Shown here piece by piece: positions 50,042 to 60,653 of a stretch of DNA of 64,000 nt; within the stretch, counting starts at the first letter, position 1; every line of letters starts with the position of its first letter. The notes under the pieces were generated by a model, which saw nothing but the letters and a program-made list of their open reading frames with translations, had not been told where the DNA came from and did no database searches. The DNA is from Clostridia bacterium (GTDB taxonomy: Bacteria > Bacillota > Clostridia > Christensenellales > CAG-138): contig JAUNCT010000006.1 of assembly GCA_030526425.1 (NCBI GenBank), forward strand, positions 31,483 through 95,482, written 5' to 3'. The position numbers and the translations under genes were made by a program.

Positions 50042-53000
50042 TTACTCGATGCAGTCGCCCATGCCGACCATGACCGCTGCGCCGATACCGAGGGGTACAT
50101 CGTCATCGGTGATGATGATCGGTTCCTCGATGCGGCTGTAGATGACCGTGACGGTCAGGCTGCGGTCGGGCATGACACCCGCGACGCGCTGTCTGGAGGA
50201 TTCGTAACCGGTGATGGTCGGCGAATCGACGCTGTAGCGCTCATCGGCGTAGTGCGTGCGCTGTGCTTCGGGCGCCGCCTCCGTACCGTCGGTGAAGAGG
50301 TAACGGACGGTCAGCGTGTAGGGGTTGTGGGTGTAGACGACGTCGACTTCGATGTCCTCATCGCCCATCGTACCGCTGACGCGCGCGGTGCCTGCGGTCC
50401 AGCCGCGGACGGCCGGGGACAGGACGCTGTACTCGTCGAGGTAACGGTACTCGTTGACATAGGTGCCGTAGCGCTCACCGCCGACCGCGCCGAGCCAGTA
50501 GTTGATGGTCAGCGTGTGCGTGTTGCGGAGGTAACGCACGGTGTAGATGACTTCGGGAGCATCGGGCGAGAATTGTCCCTTCAGGTCGTTGAGGTTGCCC
50601 GCGACCAGCGTCATATCGGCCGAGAAGCCCTCGATATCGGGGGACGTCCAGTCGAATGCGTAGGGTTCCTGATCCTGCTTGCCCCAGGTGTAGGTGACGT
50701 ACTGCGGACCCGCGGCTTCGGTGCCCGGCATGACGGGGTCGGACTCATCGTAGATGTAGTTGACCCGGACCGTGACATCGTAGCCCTGGACGATCAGCTG
50801 ACCGTCCTCGGCGAGCTTGAAGGTGACGGTGAAGTTGCCGTTGGTGTTGGCGAACTTGTCCATCTCGTTTGCAAGCTGCATGTCGTAGGTGCCGTCGTAC
50901 TTGCCTTCCGCGAGAGCGGTACCCGTGAAGGCGATGTCGGCATCGCAATCATACAGGTCGCTGTTCGCCTTGGCGGTGTAGCCGGTGACGTTCTGATCTT
51001 CACCGTTGTACCAGACGTTCGCCTTGTTACCGGTGATCTCGACTTCGACCGCAAGCTCGTTGATGGTGAGCTTACCGTCGGTGAGTTCGAAGGTCACGGT
51101 GAAGTTGGCGTTGCCGTTGGTGAAGTCGTCGGTCTTGAGACCCATCGGGTACTCACCGACGTTCGTGCCCTCGGCGTGAGCCTTGGTCGCATCGAACGCG
51201 ACATCCTTGACGTCGTACAGCGTGCTGTCGGCGACCATGGAGGCGATACCGTCGACCGTCTGGACCGCACCGTTGAAGTCGGGCGCTGCGGTGTTACCGG
51301 TGACGGTGACCTTGACCGCCAGCGGATCGACCGTGAGGACGCCGTCGGTCACGACGAACGCAACATCGGTGAAGTTCGCGCTCGTGTTGGAGAACTGCTC
51401 CTTCGCGAGACCCATGTTCGCGGTACCCGCGTCGGTACGCTTGGCCTCCGCGGTGCCGCTGAAGGCGATCAGCGCTTCGGTGTACAGCGTGTTGCTGCTT
51501 GCGAAGTCGTAGCCGCTGACGCTGTGCTCGGTGCCGTCGTAGGTCTTGGTGTCGTTGTGACCCGCGATCGTGACGGTGACCTTATCGGTGACCGGCGTGA
51601 TCTTCAGCCAACCCTCGGTCACAACGAAGGTGACCTTGAAGTTGGTGTTGTTGTTGGTGAACTGCGCCGCGTCAAGACCCATGTAGTAGGTGCCGACGTC
51701 GGTGCCCGCAGCCCTTGCGGTGCCGCTGAAGGTGTAGTCGTTCTCAAGGTCGTACAGCTCGTCTTCCGTCGCGAGGTCGAATGCGACGATGAACTGCTCG
51801 CTGCCGTTGTAGACCTTGGAAGCGGTGTGACCGATGATCTCCACCGTGATCTCGCGCTCCGCGATCTTGAGCTCACCGTCGGTCACGTCGAAGCGGACGT
51901 TGGTGAAGTTGCTGCTCGCGTTCGCGAACTGACCTGCCGCAAGACCCATTGCGTAGGTGCCTGCGTCGGTCTCGGTGACCTCAGCGGTGCCGCTGAAGGT
52001 GAAGTCGCTCTCGGTGTAGCGGTCGTCGGAGATCTCGGCCGTGTAGCCCTGAGCGGTCTTCTCGGTCGCGTCGTAGGTGTAGTTCTTCTTGTCGCCCTTG
52101 ATGGTCACGACGACTTCGTCGGTCACGGGAGTGATCTCGAAGTTCGCGTTCACATAGGAGACTTCGTAGTTGCCCTGCGCCTTTGCGCCGGAAGCGGTGA
52201 TGGTGTAATCACCGACGTTCTCGCCCGCTGCACGTGCCAGCGAGTATTTGATGAAGTACTCGGGCTCGTCGTTGACCAGACCGGAGATCTTGGCAGTCAG
52301 CTTCGGATCGGTCGTGCCGAAGACCTTGGTCTTGTTCTCGGCGGTGACGGTGACCTTCGCTGGATCGATGGTGAGCTTACCGTCGGTCACTTCGAACTTC
52401 ACGGTGAAGTTGTTGTGATCGCCCCAGTCGAAGCTGTCGGAGGTGAGACCCATGTTCGTGGTGCCGATCTCGGTGCGCTTCGCAACGGCTTCGATGCCGC
52501 TCTTCAGCGCGTGGTCTGCGGGGTAGGCGGAGCCATCCACCAGCTTGAGACCGGTGATATCCTCTGCCCAGGGCGCTTCATAGCCGGTGACGGACTGTTC
52601 GCTGCCGGTGTAGACCTTCGAGTCGGTGTTGCCGGTAACGGTCACGGTGATGGGACGCGGCTTGATGGTCAGCTTGCCGACAACGACCTCCCGGATCTCG
52701 AAGTTCGGTCCGACGTAGGGCGTATCCTCGAAGTCGATGGTGTACTCGCCTGCTGCGTAGGGCGCGCTGCCGAGATCCTTGGCCACCCTATTTTGGTCGA
52801 CCAGGAACCTGTCGACGAAGACGCCGTGGTGGTATTCGACCCAGTTCTTGTCCCAATCGTCGCGGTACCATACATTGGCCATGTCGAAGAAGTTGTTGAA
52901 CCCTTCGCCGTACCAGAACTCGGCGCTCTGAATTTCGACCTTCATCGGGCGCGGGTAGATGCGCGCATCCATACCGAGTTCGATTTCGAACACATAGTTC

Positions 53001-56000
53001 GGCGCGGTCGCGCGGACATCCCACTTATAGACGCCTGCTTCGGTCCATGCGGGCTTGGTCATCGTCCATTCGCCGTTCGGTTCCTTGTACTCGATCAGAA
53101 CGTTGCGCTCTGCGATCTGAGCGTCGGTCCAGGTGTTGATACCCAGACTGTCCTGGATGATGATCCACGGCGAATACTCCTTACCGGAGTAGTATTCGTT
53201 GGCGAAGGCGGTCTTCAGGTAAGCGCTCTTCTTTTCGATCTGGAGCCAACCATCGGTGACCTCATAGGTCATGGCGTAGTTGCTCTTCTTGATGTCGCCG
53301 CCTCTCAGCGAGAAGTCGAAGCTGTCACTCGTCAGACCCATCCGGTAGAAGCCGGCGTTCGTGCCCTTGGCTTCCGCTTTCAGACCTTCCTTCAGGAAGA
53401 CGTCGCTCGCATCGACCGCATAAGCGGGACCCGCAAGCGGTTTGTCACCCTTGTCTTCGAGCTTGGTGACCTGCCAGCCTTCGATGCTCTTTTCGGTGCC
53501 GTCGTAGGTGACGGTGTCGTTCGCGGCTTCGATCGTGACGGTGATGGGACGCGGGTTGACCTTGATGTAGAACTCTTCGGATTCAACGCCGCTGTCCGCA
53601 TAGTTGCTGTTCACGGCCTTCGCTTTGATGCGGGTCGTGCCGGCATCGCAGCGCCAGCCCTCGGGAACGTTGACGTACTCGCTCCAGCCGTCGCCCTCGT
53701 TGAAGCTGTAATAGATCACAGTACCTTCTGCGGGGGTGGCAGTCGCGCGCGTTCTGTAGGTATCGCCGGTGAAGACGGTTTCGATGCTCTCACCTGCGAC
53801 GATGGTCAGACCGGTCGCCTGGGTGATGGAGAACTTCGCGGTCTCATAGACCACATTGTAGTTGCCGTTCTTCAGCGTCGCGGGACCGTTGACGGTGATC
53901 GTGTACCAATCGCCGACGTTCTCACCCGCGGTACGGGTGAAGGTGAGCTGACCTTCGAGCAGGTCCTGATCCGCATCGAGCAGACCCGTCGCGGTGACGG
54001 TGGTCAGCGGATCGGGATCGGACGTGCCGTAGACCTTGCTGTTGTCCGCCGGGGTGACGGTGACGGTCACGGGTTTGACCGTGAGCCAGCCGTCTTTCAC
54101 ATCGTAGCTCCAAATCGAGATATTGCCGTTCGGGTCGTCGTAATAGAAGTCGCCGGAAGTGAATCCGATCGCCTTCTCGGTGCAGACGTCGATGGACTCT
54201 GCCTTACGGACTTCGGCAACTTCCGCTTTCAGCTTTACCTTGCTCGCGTCGAAGAAGCTTGCCGACGCAGCGGGCGCATCGTCATCGAACAATTTGCCGG
54301 TGGCGGTGAAGGTATTCACGGTATGCGTGGTGCCGTCGTATTCCTTTTCGACCTTGTCACCGTTGATCGTCACCTCGAACTGCAGCGGCTTGATCTTCAC
54401 CGTTGCATCCTTTTCGATAATGAAGCGGATGTTGAGGTTCTCGTCAACGTAACCGAAGTCCGCGGGTTCGTAACCTGCCGACTGAACACCCTCGCCGGCA
54501 TTCGTCGCGGTTGCCGTTTTCTTCGTGTACGAGATCTTCGTTTCATCGAAGAACTTCGCGCCTTCCGTCGCACGGAACGTCACTTCGGAGGCGGTGTGCG
54601 GGTTGCCGTCGTAGTATTCGGTGACGGATTCACCGTCCACGAGGATCGTAAGCGCGACCTTCTTGATGGTAAATTCGCCGTTCACATACTCGACTTTGTA
54701 GTTGCCCTGCAAAGCTTCGCCGGACGGCGTGATGGCGTATACACCGGCGTCTTCGCCCTGTTCACGGCCGATCGAATACGCGATCTTCGACGAATCGCCG
54801 TAGAAGGTACCGGTGACGCTTGCGGTCAGTTCGGGATCGCCATCGCCGTAATACTTGGACGCATTTCTTGCCTGGACGGTGACGGTCTTCGGGGTGACCT
54901 TCAGGGTGTAGGTGGCAGTCGCGGTCACATAGTTGGCGTTCTCCGCCTTGACCGTAACATTGATTTCACCGACATCCTTGATCTGCGGGAAGGTAGCGGA
55001 CCAGGTGTTGCCGCCATCGGTGCTGTAGCTGACGGTGGTGCCTTCGGTGTAGTTCACCGTCGCCGCCGTACCGTGAACTGCGGTATCGTAAATACCTTCG
55101 TATCCGGAAGCGCGGATGGTGAGCGCATCGGAAGCGACGATCGTCAGCTTACCGGGCGCGTAGGTGACCTTGTAGTTGCCCTGATACTCATCGCCGGAAA
55201 CGGTGATGGCGTATTCGCCGACATCTTCACCCGGTTCACGGACGATCGTATAGCGAACGGTATCTTCGCCGAGCGTACCGGTGACCGTTGCGGTCAGCGC
55301 GGGGATCGCCTGACCGTAGGACTTGGTCATGTTATCCGCGGTGACGGTAACGTCCTTCGGGGTGACCTTCAGGGTGTAAGACGCAGTCGCGGTGTCGTAG
55401 TTGTCGTTCTCCGCCTTGACGGAAACGTTCATCGTGCCGACGTTCGTGATCTGCGGGACATCGGTCGTCCAAGCGCCGCCGTCAACGCTGTAGTAGACGG
55501 TGGTGCCTTCGGTCACGGAAGCGGTCGCCGCAACGCCGTGCGCCGCAGCATCGTACGTACCTTCGTAGTCCGTACCGGAAACGGTGAGGTTCGAAGCCTT
55601 CTTGACCTCGAGAGAACCGTCGGTCACATTGAAGGTGACATTGAAGTTGGTGGTATCCGCGTAGGAGAAATCCGCAGCGGTGTAGCCGAGCGCGGTCTTC
55701 GGAAGCACGTTCACGGAAGAGAGGCTCTTGTCGTTTACGATCTTCGCGTTCTTTGCGTTGAAGAATGCGCTGTCACTGGTGAAGGTGACGTTCTTCGCGG
55801 TCCAGTTGGTGGTTCCGTCATAGGTGCCGGAAACGTTCTCCGCCACCGCGTTGATCGTCATGCCGATCTTGTTGATGACGAGCGAACCGTCGGTGACCGC
55901 GAAGGTGACGTTCTTGACGTCCTTGCGGTTGTTGACGAAGCTCGCGGAGCTGAGACCCATGCCGTAGGTGCCGGCGTCGGTGCCGGTCGCCTTAGCCTCA

Positions 56001-59000
56001 ACGCCTTTCGCAAGGGCGAAGTCGCTCTCCTTGTAGAGGTCGCTCGCCACGCCGCCGACGGTGATGCCGGTCACGGTGTAACCGGTGACTTCCTGCTTGG
56101 TGCCGTTGTAATCGACGGTGGAGGTGTTACCGACGATGGTGACGACGACGGGCAGCGTCATTTCGGTGACGGTGAGGGTACCGAACGCGGTGGTGATCTT
56201 GTAATCCTTGGCGTTCAGCTCGCTCTGGCGCACGGTGAAGCTGTTCTCGCTCGAACCGGGCTGCGTCTGCGTGCCGGTCCAGCTGAGGGACATGCCGCTC
56301 TCATCGCTGCCGACGAAGCCGTCGCCGGAAACGGTGTACTCATGCTTGGTGAGTTCCTTACCGTCGAACGGCTTTTCCGCATCAGCCGAAGTGATGGTCA
56401 CCTCGCGCTGCGTCACGGTGAGGGTGCCGTTCTGCTTGACGAACTCGTAGTTGGTGAGCTTGGTGTTCTCGTTCAGGGCTTCGATCTTGGTGATGGTGCT
56501 TGCGCTCTCACCTGCGTGGAGCTGCTGACCCTTGACCCAGACCTTGATGCCCTCGCCCGCGACCATGCGGCCACCGGTGATCTCGAACTGCTGCGCCTTC
56601 AGATAGGTACCGTCGTACTTCTTGGTATCGGTGGGTGCCTTGACGGTGATCTCTCTCGGGGTGACTTCGAGCGTGCCCTTGGTAATGGTGATGGTGCCAT
56701 CGGGCAGGCGGTCGGTCACATCCTGACCTTTATAATATACGCGAACATTTTCGGGCTCGATGTTTTCGATCTTGCCGGCATCCTTGATCTTCGCGTCCTT
56801 GGAGACGGAAGCGATGACGGTGTAGCCCGGGAAGCTGGTGGTGGAAACGCTGGCGGAATGATATCTGCCGTCGTATTCACCGTTGTAACCGTTGACGGTC
56901 ACCGTGACCTTGATGGGAGACACGGGGATCGAAACGCGGATCGGGTTATCGGCGGGACCGAACTCGGTGACGACCTTGGTGGTCGCGCCGCTGTCGACGA
57001 CATAGCCGACCGGGGGCTCGAGCTTCACGGTGATGCTCGCCGCGCCCTTGTTCTGCACGGCAACGCTGCCGATGACCTGACCGTTGTGCTTATATTCGAC
57101 CACGGCGTAACCGTCGACGATCTTCGCGTATTCGAAGGTGATGACGTTTTCCGCGGGGTTCGCGCTGAGCACGATCTTGCGGTAGTTTTCACCCTGCAGC
57201 TGGTAACCGGTGAAGCCCTTCGCGGAAGCGGAGAGGTTCTTGCCGATCTCGTCGGAACCGGTGATGTCCGGCGTGAGGGAAGCGCCCGTCGCCTTGTCGA
57301 TGTAACGGATGGTGAAACCGACGAGGCCCGTGTACACCCACTTTGCGTAGATGTTGAGGTCGCTGCGGACAACGGTGTTCGCAGTGAACGGAACGGTGCA
57401 GGCACTGTTCGTGTACCAGCCGCGGAACTCATAACCTTCCTTCGGCGGGTTCATGGGCAGACCGATGCGGTTGAGGTCGACCTTGTCGCCGAAGTATACC
57501 TTGTACGAATCGTTCGTGATGGTGTAGACACCGCTGTCGATGCCTTCCGCCGCCAGGAAAGTCGGGTGGACGGTGACCTGATAATCATCCTTGACCCACT
57601 TGGCGTAGACCATGACGTCGCCCGCCGGCATCTTTTCGGTGTTGAAGTCGAACTTCTGCGAGCCCGCTTCATCCTTGTACCAGCCGTCGAAGCGGTAACC
57701 CTCGCTGTAAGCAGCGGGCGTTGCCGGCACGTAGGAGGCATAAGCGGACAGACCGCTCTCGAACGGGACGGTCTCGCTCTTGGCGATGGTACCCGCATTG
57801 GAGAACTGCAGCGCATAGTTGTTGCGCATGTAGTACAGATACCAATCTTTATCGCGGGAGCTGCCTTTCTGATTGTTCGAGAAACCCGCAGCCGAGGCAC
57901 TGAACCGTGTAAAGCCCTGGATCTCATGATACTCCTCGTTGTAGGTCATGTAGTTGAACCAGGTCTTGACATCCTTCAGCAGCTGGTAGCTGGAAGCAGG
58001 CGAACCGAACGAGACATTCTCATTGCGTGCTTTGGAATCGACCGTCTGCACATAGTAGTGGATGGTCTTCTCGGTTCTGCCCGAAGTGCTTCCATCGACT
58101 TGGAAGGTTACGTTATATCCCGGAATGCGATCCAGCGTCTGCAGGTTGTAGCTGTAGTGACCACTGGTATCCTTCCAGGAAACGCCGCCATACTGACCTG
58201 CATCGGGGAAGTTCTCGATCTTCGAGTTGTACTTGCCCGAAACAGTCGTCGCAGGCATCACGGTACCTTCTTTGATACCGCAAATCTCGCCGCCCTTCTG
58301 GGCACCGCCGGTCTTCTTACCGACATCGCCCTCGGGATAGCATCCGCCGACATAGTAGGTCTTCTTGCCCCAACCGAAGCCCGACTGGTAACTGCCATCG
58401 TACTGATGCGTGTGCTTTCCCGCACCGAAGGTCAGCGTATACACGTTGCGGCTGAAGTAGACGTTGACGATGGTCGAACCATCTGCCTCAACGGTCACGG
58501 TTTCCGCGCTCTTATAAGTAAAGTGCGCGCGGTCCGCGGAATCGAGACCCGTCAGCTTCGAGGTCGGCGCCTGTGCCGAGGTCACGGTGACCTGCGAGCC
58601 GACGACCGCCTGCTTCGTTTCGGTGCCCGCGAAGGAGTATCCGTCGTCGTCTGCGTTCTCCGCCCAGTAGTTGACGGTGTAGTTGACCTGTACACCCTTC
58701 CAGGACGCGGTGAGGGTCAGCTGTCCGCCGGAAGCGACGAGCATGTCCTTCGTGACGACGTTGCCCGCGAGCTTCGTGCCGTTGAGCATCCAGCCGTCGA
58801 AGCTGTAGCCGAGCTTCTCGGTGGTCTGGCTCACGGTGTAGTCCTGCGCGGAGTCGAGCTCGACCGCGTTGACGGATTCACCGCCCGCGACGTCGAAGGA
58901 GATGATGTAGTGCGCGGAGGAGTAGTTGATCGTGATGGTGACCGGGTCGGTGATGACCGTTGCCGGGTAGTTCACGACGAGACCCGCCTGCCAGCCGGTG

Positions 59001-59656
59001 GCATCGACGGTGACGCCCTCGATCACGCGGGTGCCGACGATCGCGGTCGCATCGGTAAGTTCCCCAACCTTGCAGGTCTTCTTCTCGGTGTAGGACTTAT
59101 CGCCGAAGACGTGCTTGACGAAGTACTCGGTGTCCTGCGCGACGAAGGTGATGTACTTCTCGACGTTGGCGTCCTTCACGGTGACGCTGAGCTCGGAGAG
59201 CTTGCCGCCCTTGGGAGTGAGATCTTCGGTGCACTCATAGGCGTCGTAACCGGAGTAGCTGCCCGCCGGGAACGTGACCGTAACGCCGCCCGCAGCCGCC
59301 TGCTCGGCGGTGACCTTGACGGACTGCTGCTTGGTGTTGTTCAGCTTGCCGTCAAAGTAATAATATACGGTGACGTTGTAGATCTCGAATTCCTCTTCGG
59401 GATCTTCGGAAGCGCCGGGGTCCGGCGTGGCTTCCGGTGCGTCGGGGTCCGTCGGGTCGACGGTGCCGCCCTCTTCATACTCGCCGGGCGCACCGAATTC
59501 AGGGTCTTCCTGACCCGGATCGGTGGGTTTCACGATGCCTGCGTACGCGGTCTTGAAGCCGGATTCGGCTACGACTTCCGCGAGCGCGCTCACCGGCAGT
59601 ACGCCGATGATCATCATCGTGGCGAGCATCATGGCAATGATTCTCTTCAGGTTCAT
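50042..59656 (-). CDS. Giant MBG-repeat surface protein without a wall-sorting signal
   Basis: 3204 residues. Signal peptide ~1-26 (ending VSALA). N-terminal ~100-330 and ~640-790 hold InlB-type (GWYKDE.G...Y.AKW) and MucBP-like units. From ~920 to ~2950 there are about 23 MBG-type units, recognisable by V.V...N.SK.YDG or YG..DP and by endings such as ..VTDG.L.V. The last ~250 residues are MucBP-like repeats (VNYIYDE, VRYLRNTH, VRYLFTDG). The end is IIITDDDVPLGIGAAVMVGMGDCIE: the DDDVPLG box usually precedes a sorting signal, but no LPXTG, TM or basic tail follows. Likely secreted and held non-covalently or used as a matrix adhesin. SD GGGAGG before ATG 59656. Confidence 0.92.
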   Translation of the reverse strand: MNLKRIIAMMLATMMIIGVLPVSALAEVVAESGFKTAYAGIVKPTDPGQEDPEFGAPGEYEEGGTVDPTDPDAPEATPDPGASEDPEEEFEIYNVTVYYYFDGKLNNTKQQSVKVTAEQAAAGGVTVTFPAGSYSGYDAYECTEDLTPKGGKLSELSVTVKDANVEKYITFVAQDTEYFVKHVFGDKSYTEKKTCKVGELTDATAIVGTRVIEGVTVDATGWQAGLVVNYPATVITDPVTITINYSSAHYIISFDVAGGESVNAVELDSAQDYTVSQTTEKLGYSFDGWMLNGTKLAGNVVTKDMLVASGGQLTLTASWKGVQVNYTVNYWAENADDDGYSFAGTETKQAVVGSQVTVTSAQAPTSKLTGLDSADRAHFTYKSAETVTVEADGSTIVNVYFSRNVYTLTFGAGKHTHQYDGSYQSGFGWGKKTYYVGGCYPEGDVGKKTGGAQKGGEICGIKEGTVMPATTVSGKYNSKIENFPDAGQYGGVSWKDTSGHYSYNLQTLDRIPGYNVTFQVDGSTSGRTEKTIHYYVQTVDSKARNENVSFGSPASSYQLLKDVKTWFNYMTYNEEYHEIQGFTRFSASAAGFSNNQKGSSRDKDWYLYYMRNNYALQFSNAGTIAKSETVPFESGLSAYASYVPATPAAYSEGYRFDGWYKDEAGSQKFDFNTEKMPAGDVMVYAKWVKDDYQVTVHPTFLAAEGIDSGVYTITNDSYKVYFGDKVDLNRIGLPMNPPKEGYEFRGWYTNSACTVPFTANTVVRSDLNIYAKWVYTGLVGFTIRYIDKATGASLTPDITGSDEIGKNLSASAKGFTGYQLQGENYRKIVLSANPAENVITFEYAKIVDGYAVVEYKHNGQVIGSVAVQNKGAASITVKLEPPVGYVVDSGATTKVVTEFGPADNPIRVSIPVSPIKVTVTVNGYNGEYDGRYHSASVSTTSFPGYTVIASVSKDAKIKDAGKIENIEPENVRVYYKGQDVTDRLPDGTITITKGTLEVTPREITVKAPTDTKKYDGTYLKAQQFEITGGRMVAGEGIKVWVKGQQLHAGESASTITKIEALNENTKLTNYEFVKQNGTLTVTQREVTITSADAEKPFDGKELTKHEYTVSGDGFVGSDESGMSLSWTGTQTQPGSSENSFTVRQSELNAKDYKITTAFGTLTVTEMTLPVVVTIVGNTSTVDYNGTKQEVTGYTVTGITVGGVASDLYKESDFALAKGVEAKATGTDAGTYGMGLSSASFVNNRKDVKNVTFAVTDGSLVINKIGMTINAVAENVSGTYDGTTNWTAKNVTFTSDSAFFNAKNAKIVNDKSLSSVNVLPKTALGYTAADFSYADTTNFNVTFNVTDGSLEVKKASNLTVSGTDYEGTYDAAAHGVAATASVTEGTTVYYSVDGGAWTTDVPQITNVGTMNVSVKAENDNYDTATASYTLKVTPKDVTVTADNMTKSYGQAIPALTATVTGTLGEDTVRYTIVREPGEDVGEYAITVSGDEYQGNYKVTYAPGKLTIVASDALTIRASGYEGIYDTAVHGTAATVNYTEGTTVSYSTDGGNTWSATFPQIKDVGEINVTVKAENANYVTATATYTLKVTPKTVTVQARNASKYYGDGDPELTASVTGTFYGDSSKIAYSIGREQGEDAGVYAITPSGEALQGNYKVEYVNGEFTIKKVALTILVDGESVTEYYDGNPHTASEVTFRATEGAKFFDETKISYTKKTATATNAGEGVQSAGYEPADFGYVDENLNIRFIIEKDATVKIKPLQFEVTINGDKVEKEYDGTTHTVNTFTATGKLFDDDAPAASASFFDASKVKLKAEVAEVRKAESIDVCTEKAIGFTSGDFYYDDPNGNISIWSYDVKDGWLTVKPVTVTVTPADNSKVYGTSDPDPLTTVTATGLLDADQDLLEGQLTFTRTAGENVGDWYTITVNGPATLKNGNYNVVYETAKFSITQATGLTIVAGESIETVFTGDTYRTRATATPAEGTVIYYSFNEGDGWSEYVNVPEGWRCDAGTTRIKAKAVNSNYADSGVESEEFYIKVNPRPITVTIEAANDTVTYDGTEKSIEGWQVTKLEDKGDKPLAGPAYAVDASDVFLKEGLKAEAKGTNAGFYRMGLTSDSFDFSLRGGDIKKSNYAMTYEVTDGWLQIEKKSAYLKTAFANEYYSGKEYSPWIIIQDSLGINTWTDAQIAERNVLIEYKEPNGEWTMTKPAWTEAGVYKWDVRATAPNYVFEIELGMDARIYPRPMKVEIQSAEFWYGEGFNNFFDMANVWYRDDWDKNWVEYHHGVFVDRFLVDQNRVAKDLGSAPYAAGEYTIDFEDTPYVGPNFEIREVVVGKLTIKPRPITVTVTGNTDSKVYTGSEQSVTGYEAPWAEDITGLKLVDGSAYPADHALKSGIEAVAKRTEIGTTNMGLTSDSFDWGDHNNFTVKFEVTDGKLTIDPAKVTVTAENKTKVFGTTDPKLTAKISGLVNDEPEYFIKYSLARAAGENVGDYTITASGAKAQGNYEVSYVNANFEITPVTDEVVVTIKGDKKNYTYDATEKTAQGYTAEISDDRYTESDFTFSGTAEVTETDAGTYAMGLAAGQFANASSNFTNVRFDVTDGELKIAEREITVEIIGHTASKVYNGSEQFIVAFDLATEDELYDLENDYTFSGTARAAGTDVGTYYMGLDAAQFTNNNTNFKVTFVVTEGWLKITPVTDKVTVTIAGHNDTKTYDGTEHSVSGYDFASSNTLYTEALIAFSGTAEAKRTDAGTANMGLAKEQFSNTSANFTDVAFVVTDGVLTVDPLAVKVTVTGNTAAPDFNGAVQTVDGIASMVADSTLYDVKDVAFDATKAHAEGTNVGEYPMGLKTDDFTNGNANFTVTFELTDGKLTINELAVEVEITGNKANVWYNGEDQNVTGYTAKANSDLYDCDADIAFTGTALAEGKYDGTYDMQLANEMDKFANTNGNFTVTFKLAEDGQLIVQGYDVTVRVNYIYDESDPVMPGTEAAGPQYVTYTWGKQDQEPYAFDWTSPDIEGFSADMTLVAGNLNDLKGQFSPDAPEVIYTVRYLRNTHTLTINYWLGAVGGERYGTYVNEYRYLDEYSVLSPAVRGWTAGTARVSGTMGDEDIEVDVVYTHNPYTLTVRYLFTDGTEAAPEAQRTHYADERYSVDSPTITGYESSRQRVAGVMPDRSLTVTVIYSRIEEPIIITDDDVPLGIGAAVMVGMGDCIE

Positions 59657-59888
59657 GTTTACCTCCCATCAAAAATGGTCCTGTGGATACTATTTGAAAC
59701 CGGACTTTCTCGGGTGCTCCCGCCCCCATCACGGGGTTGCGCCATCCGGAATCAATCGACTTTTTGTTCCCCACCGCACGCAGCCTTCGCGCTGCAGCCG
59801 GGGAAACCGCGGTTTTGCGGGGTTTTTCCGCAATTTCACGGTATTTTCGGGTATAGGAATGCCCGAGAGCCTATTTCGGCACGGTATA

Positions 59889-59917
59889 AGCATAACACAT
59901 TCCACACCGTTTTGCAA
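59889..59917 (-). promoter_or_regulatory. Promoter of the MBG protein gene
   Basis: Minus strand TTGCAA (59912-59917), 17-nt spacer, TATGCT (59889-59894) with TGT before it. It gives a leader of about 225 nt. Confidence 0.6.
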
Positions 59918-60598
59918 GCGGTGCGGTTCCGAAATTCAACCTTTGAGTTGCCGGTTGCGCAATATATTGTTTGACGAACGAGCGTTTTGTCGAAATCGGT
60001 CGGAATTTCCGCAGAATTGGCAACGGATATATTTTCCGTGCCGTGCGGAGGCGGCGCCGGCAGTGCCCCGAAGGGCCCGGATCCCGGGGCGGAAGCGCCC
60101 GGCTTTGCCCCGTTCGCGGGCTGCGCGCCTTCGCGGCGGAACTGCTGCCCGCGGTGCGGATCGCCCTTGCTTTCCGCGCTGCGATGCCGGGCTTTACGGT
60201 GCGGCTGCGGTTTTGTTCGCCAAAGGGCTTCCGCCGCCGGTTTTTCCCTTGTTTTGGGGGCTTTTCGCTGTTCTCCCTCTGCCCGTTCCGGGAGTTTTGG
60301 GGTGCCGTGCGGTCGCCCGCCGGTCGTCGTTCGACGTTTTGCGTTCTTTTGTTCCCCAAGATGCCCTTTTTGCGGTTTTTCTGGGAATTTGCCCCGTTTT
60401 CGGGGCTTTTTGCGGTTTTCGCCCGCGGGTCGGGCTCCGGGTACCGCGCCGTGCCCGCCCGGGCATTTACGGGCGGCACGTTTTCTCATCTATATATAAG
60501 AGCATGCGGGTTGGTGCAAAAGGTCCAAGTTTTTTTGCTGTTCGAACGAAAGTTCAAAATGCGGAAATCCGCCCTATGCAAGGGCTTCGGGGCTGTAA

Positions 60599-60604
60599 TA
60601 TAAT
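60599..60604 (+). promoter_or_regulatory. -10 element of the first secreted paralogue
   Basis: TATAAT, 49 nt before ATG 60654. AAGGAGG supplies the ribosome site. Confidence 0.55.
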
Positions 60605-60653
60605 CCACACATCACGGGGCACCGCCCCAATCCATCAAGGAGGAAAAACGATA

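Larger units (their letters stand above)
59657..60653. other. 1-kb intergenic region with two outward promoters and an A-poor stretch
   Basis: 59657-59882 is the long leader of the MBG gene. 59889-59917 holds a minus-strand promoter. 60100-60480 is strikingly poor in A on the plus strand (about one to four per 60 bases) yet rich in T and G, with no convincing gene on either strand. The plus-strand promoter at 60599-60604 serves the next gene. Arginine-rich frames that span the A-poor part are judged spurious. Confidence 0.6.

Noticed and set aside
49877..59974. 3365-codon frame antisense to the MBG protein
   Set aside because: Same codon-bias effect. It also has no signal peptide or domain and overlaps the promoter and OppA gene.
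59836..60489. Basic, low-complexity frames on both strands of the A-poor region
   Set aside because: They overlap each other, have no ribosome site, are Arg/Ala/Pro rich and show no codon-position bias typical of the neighbours.
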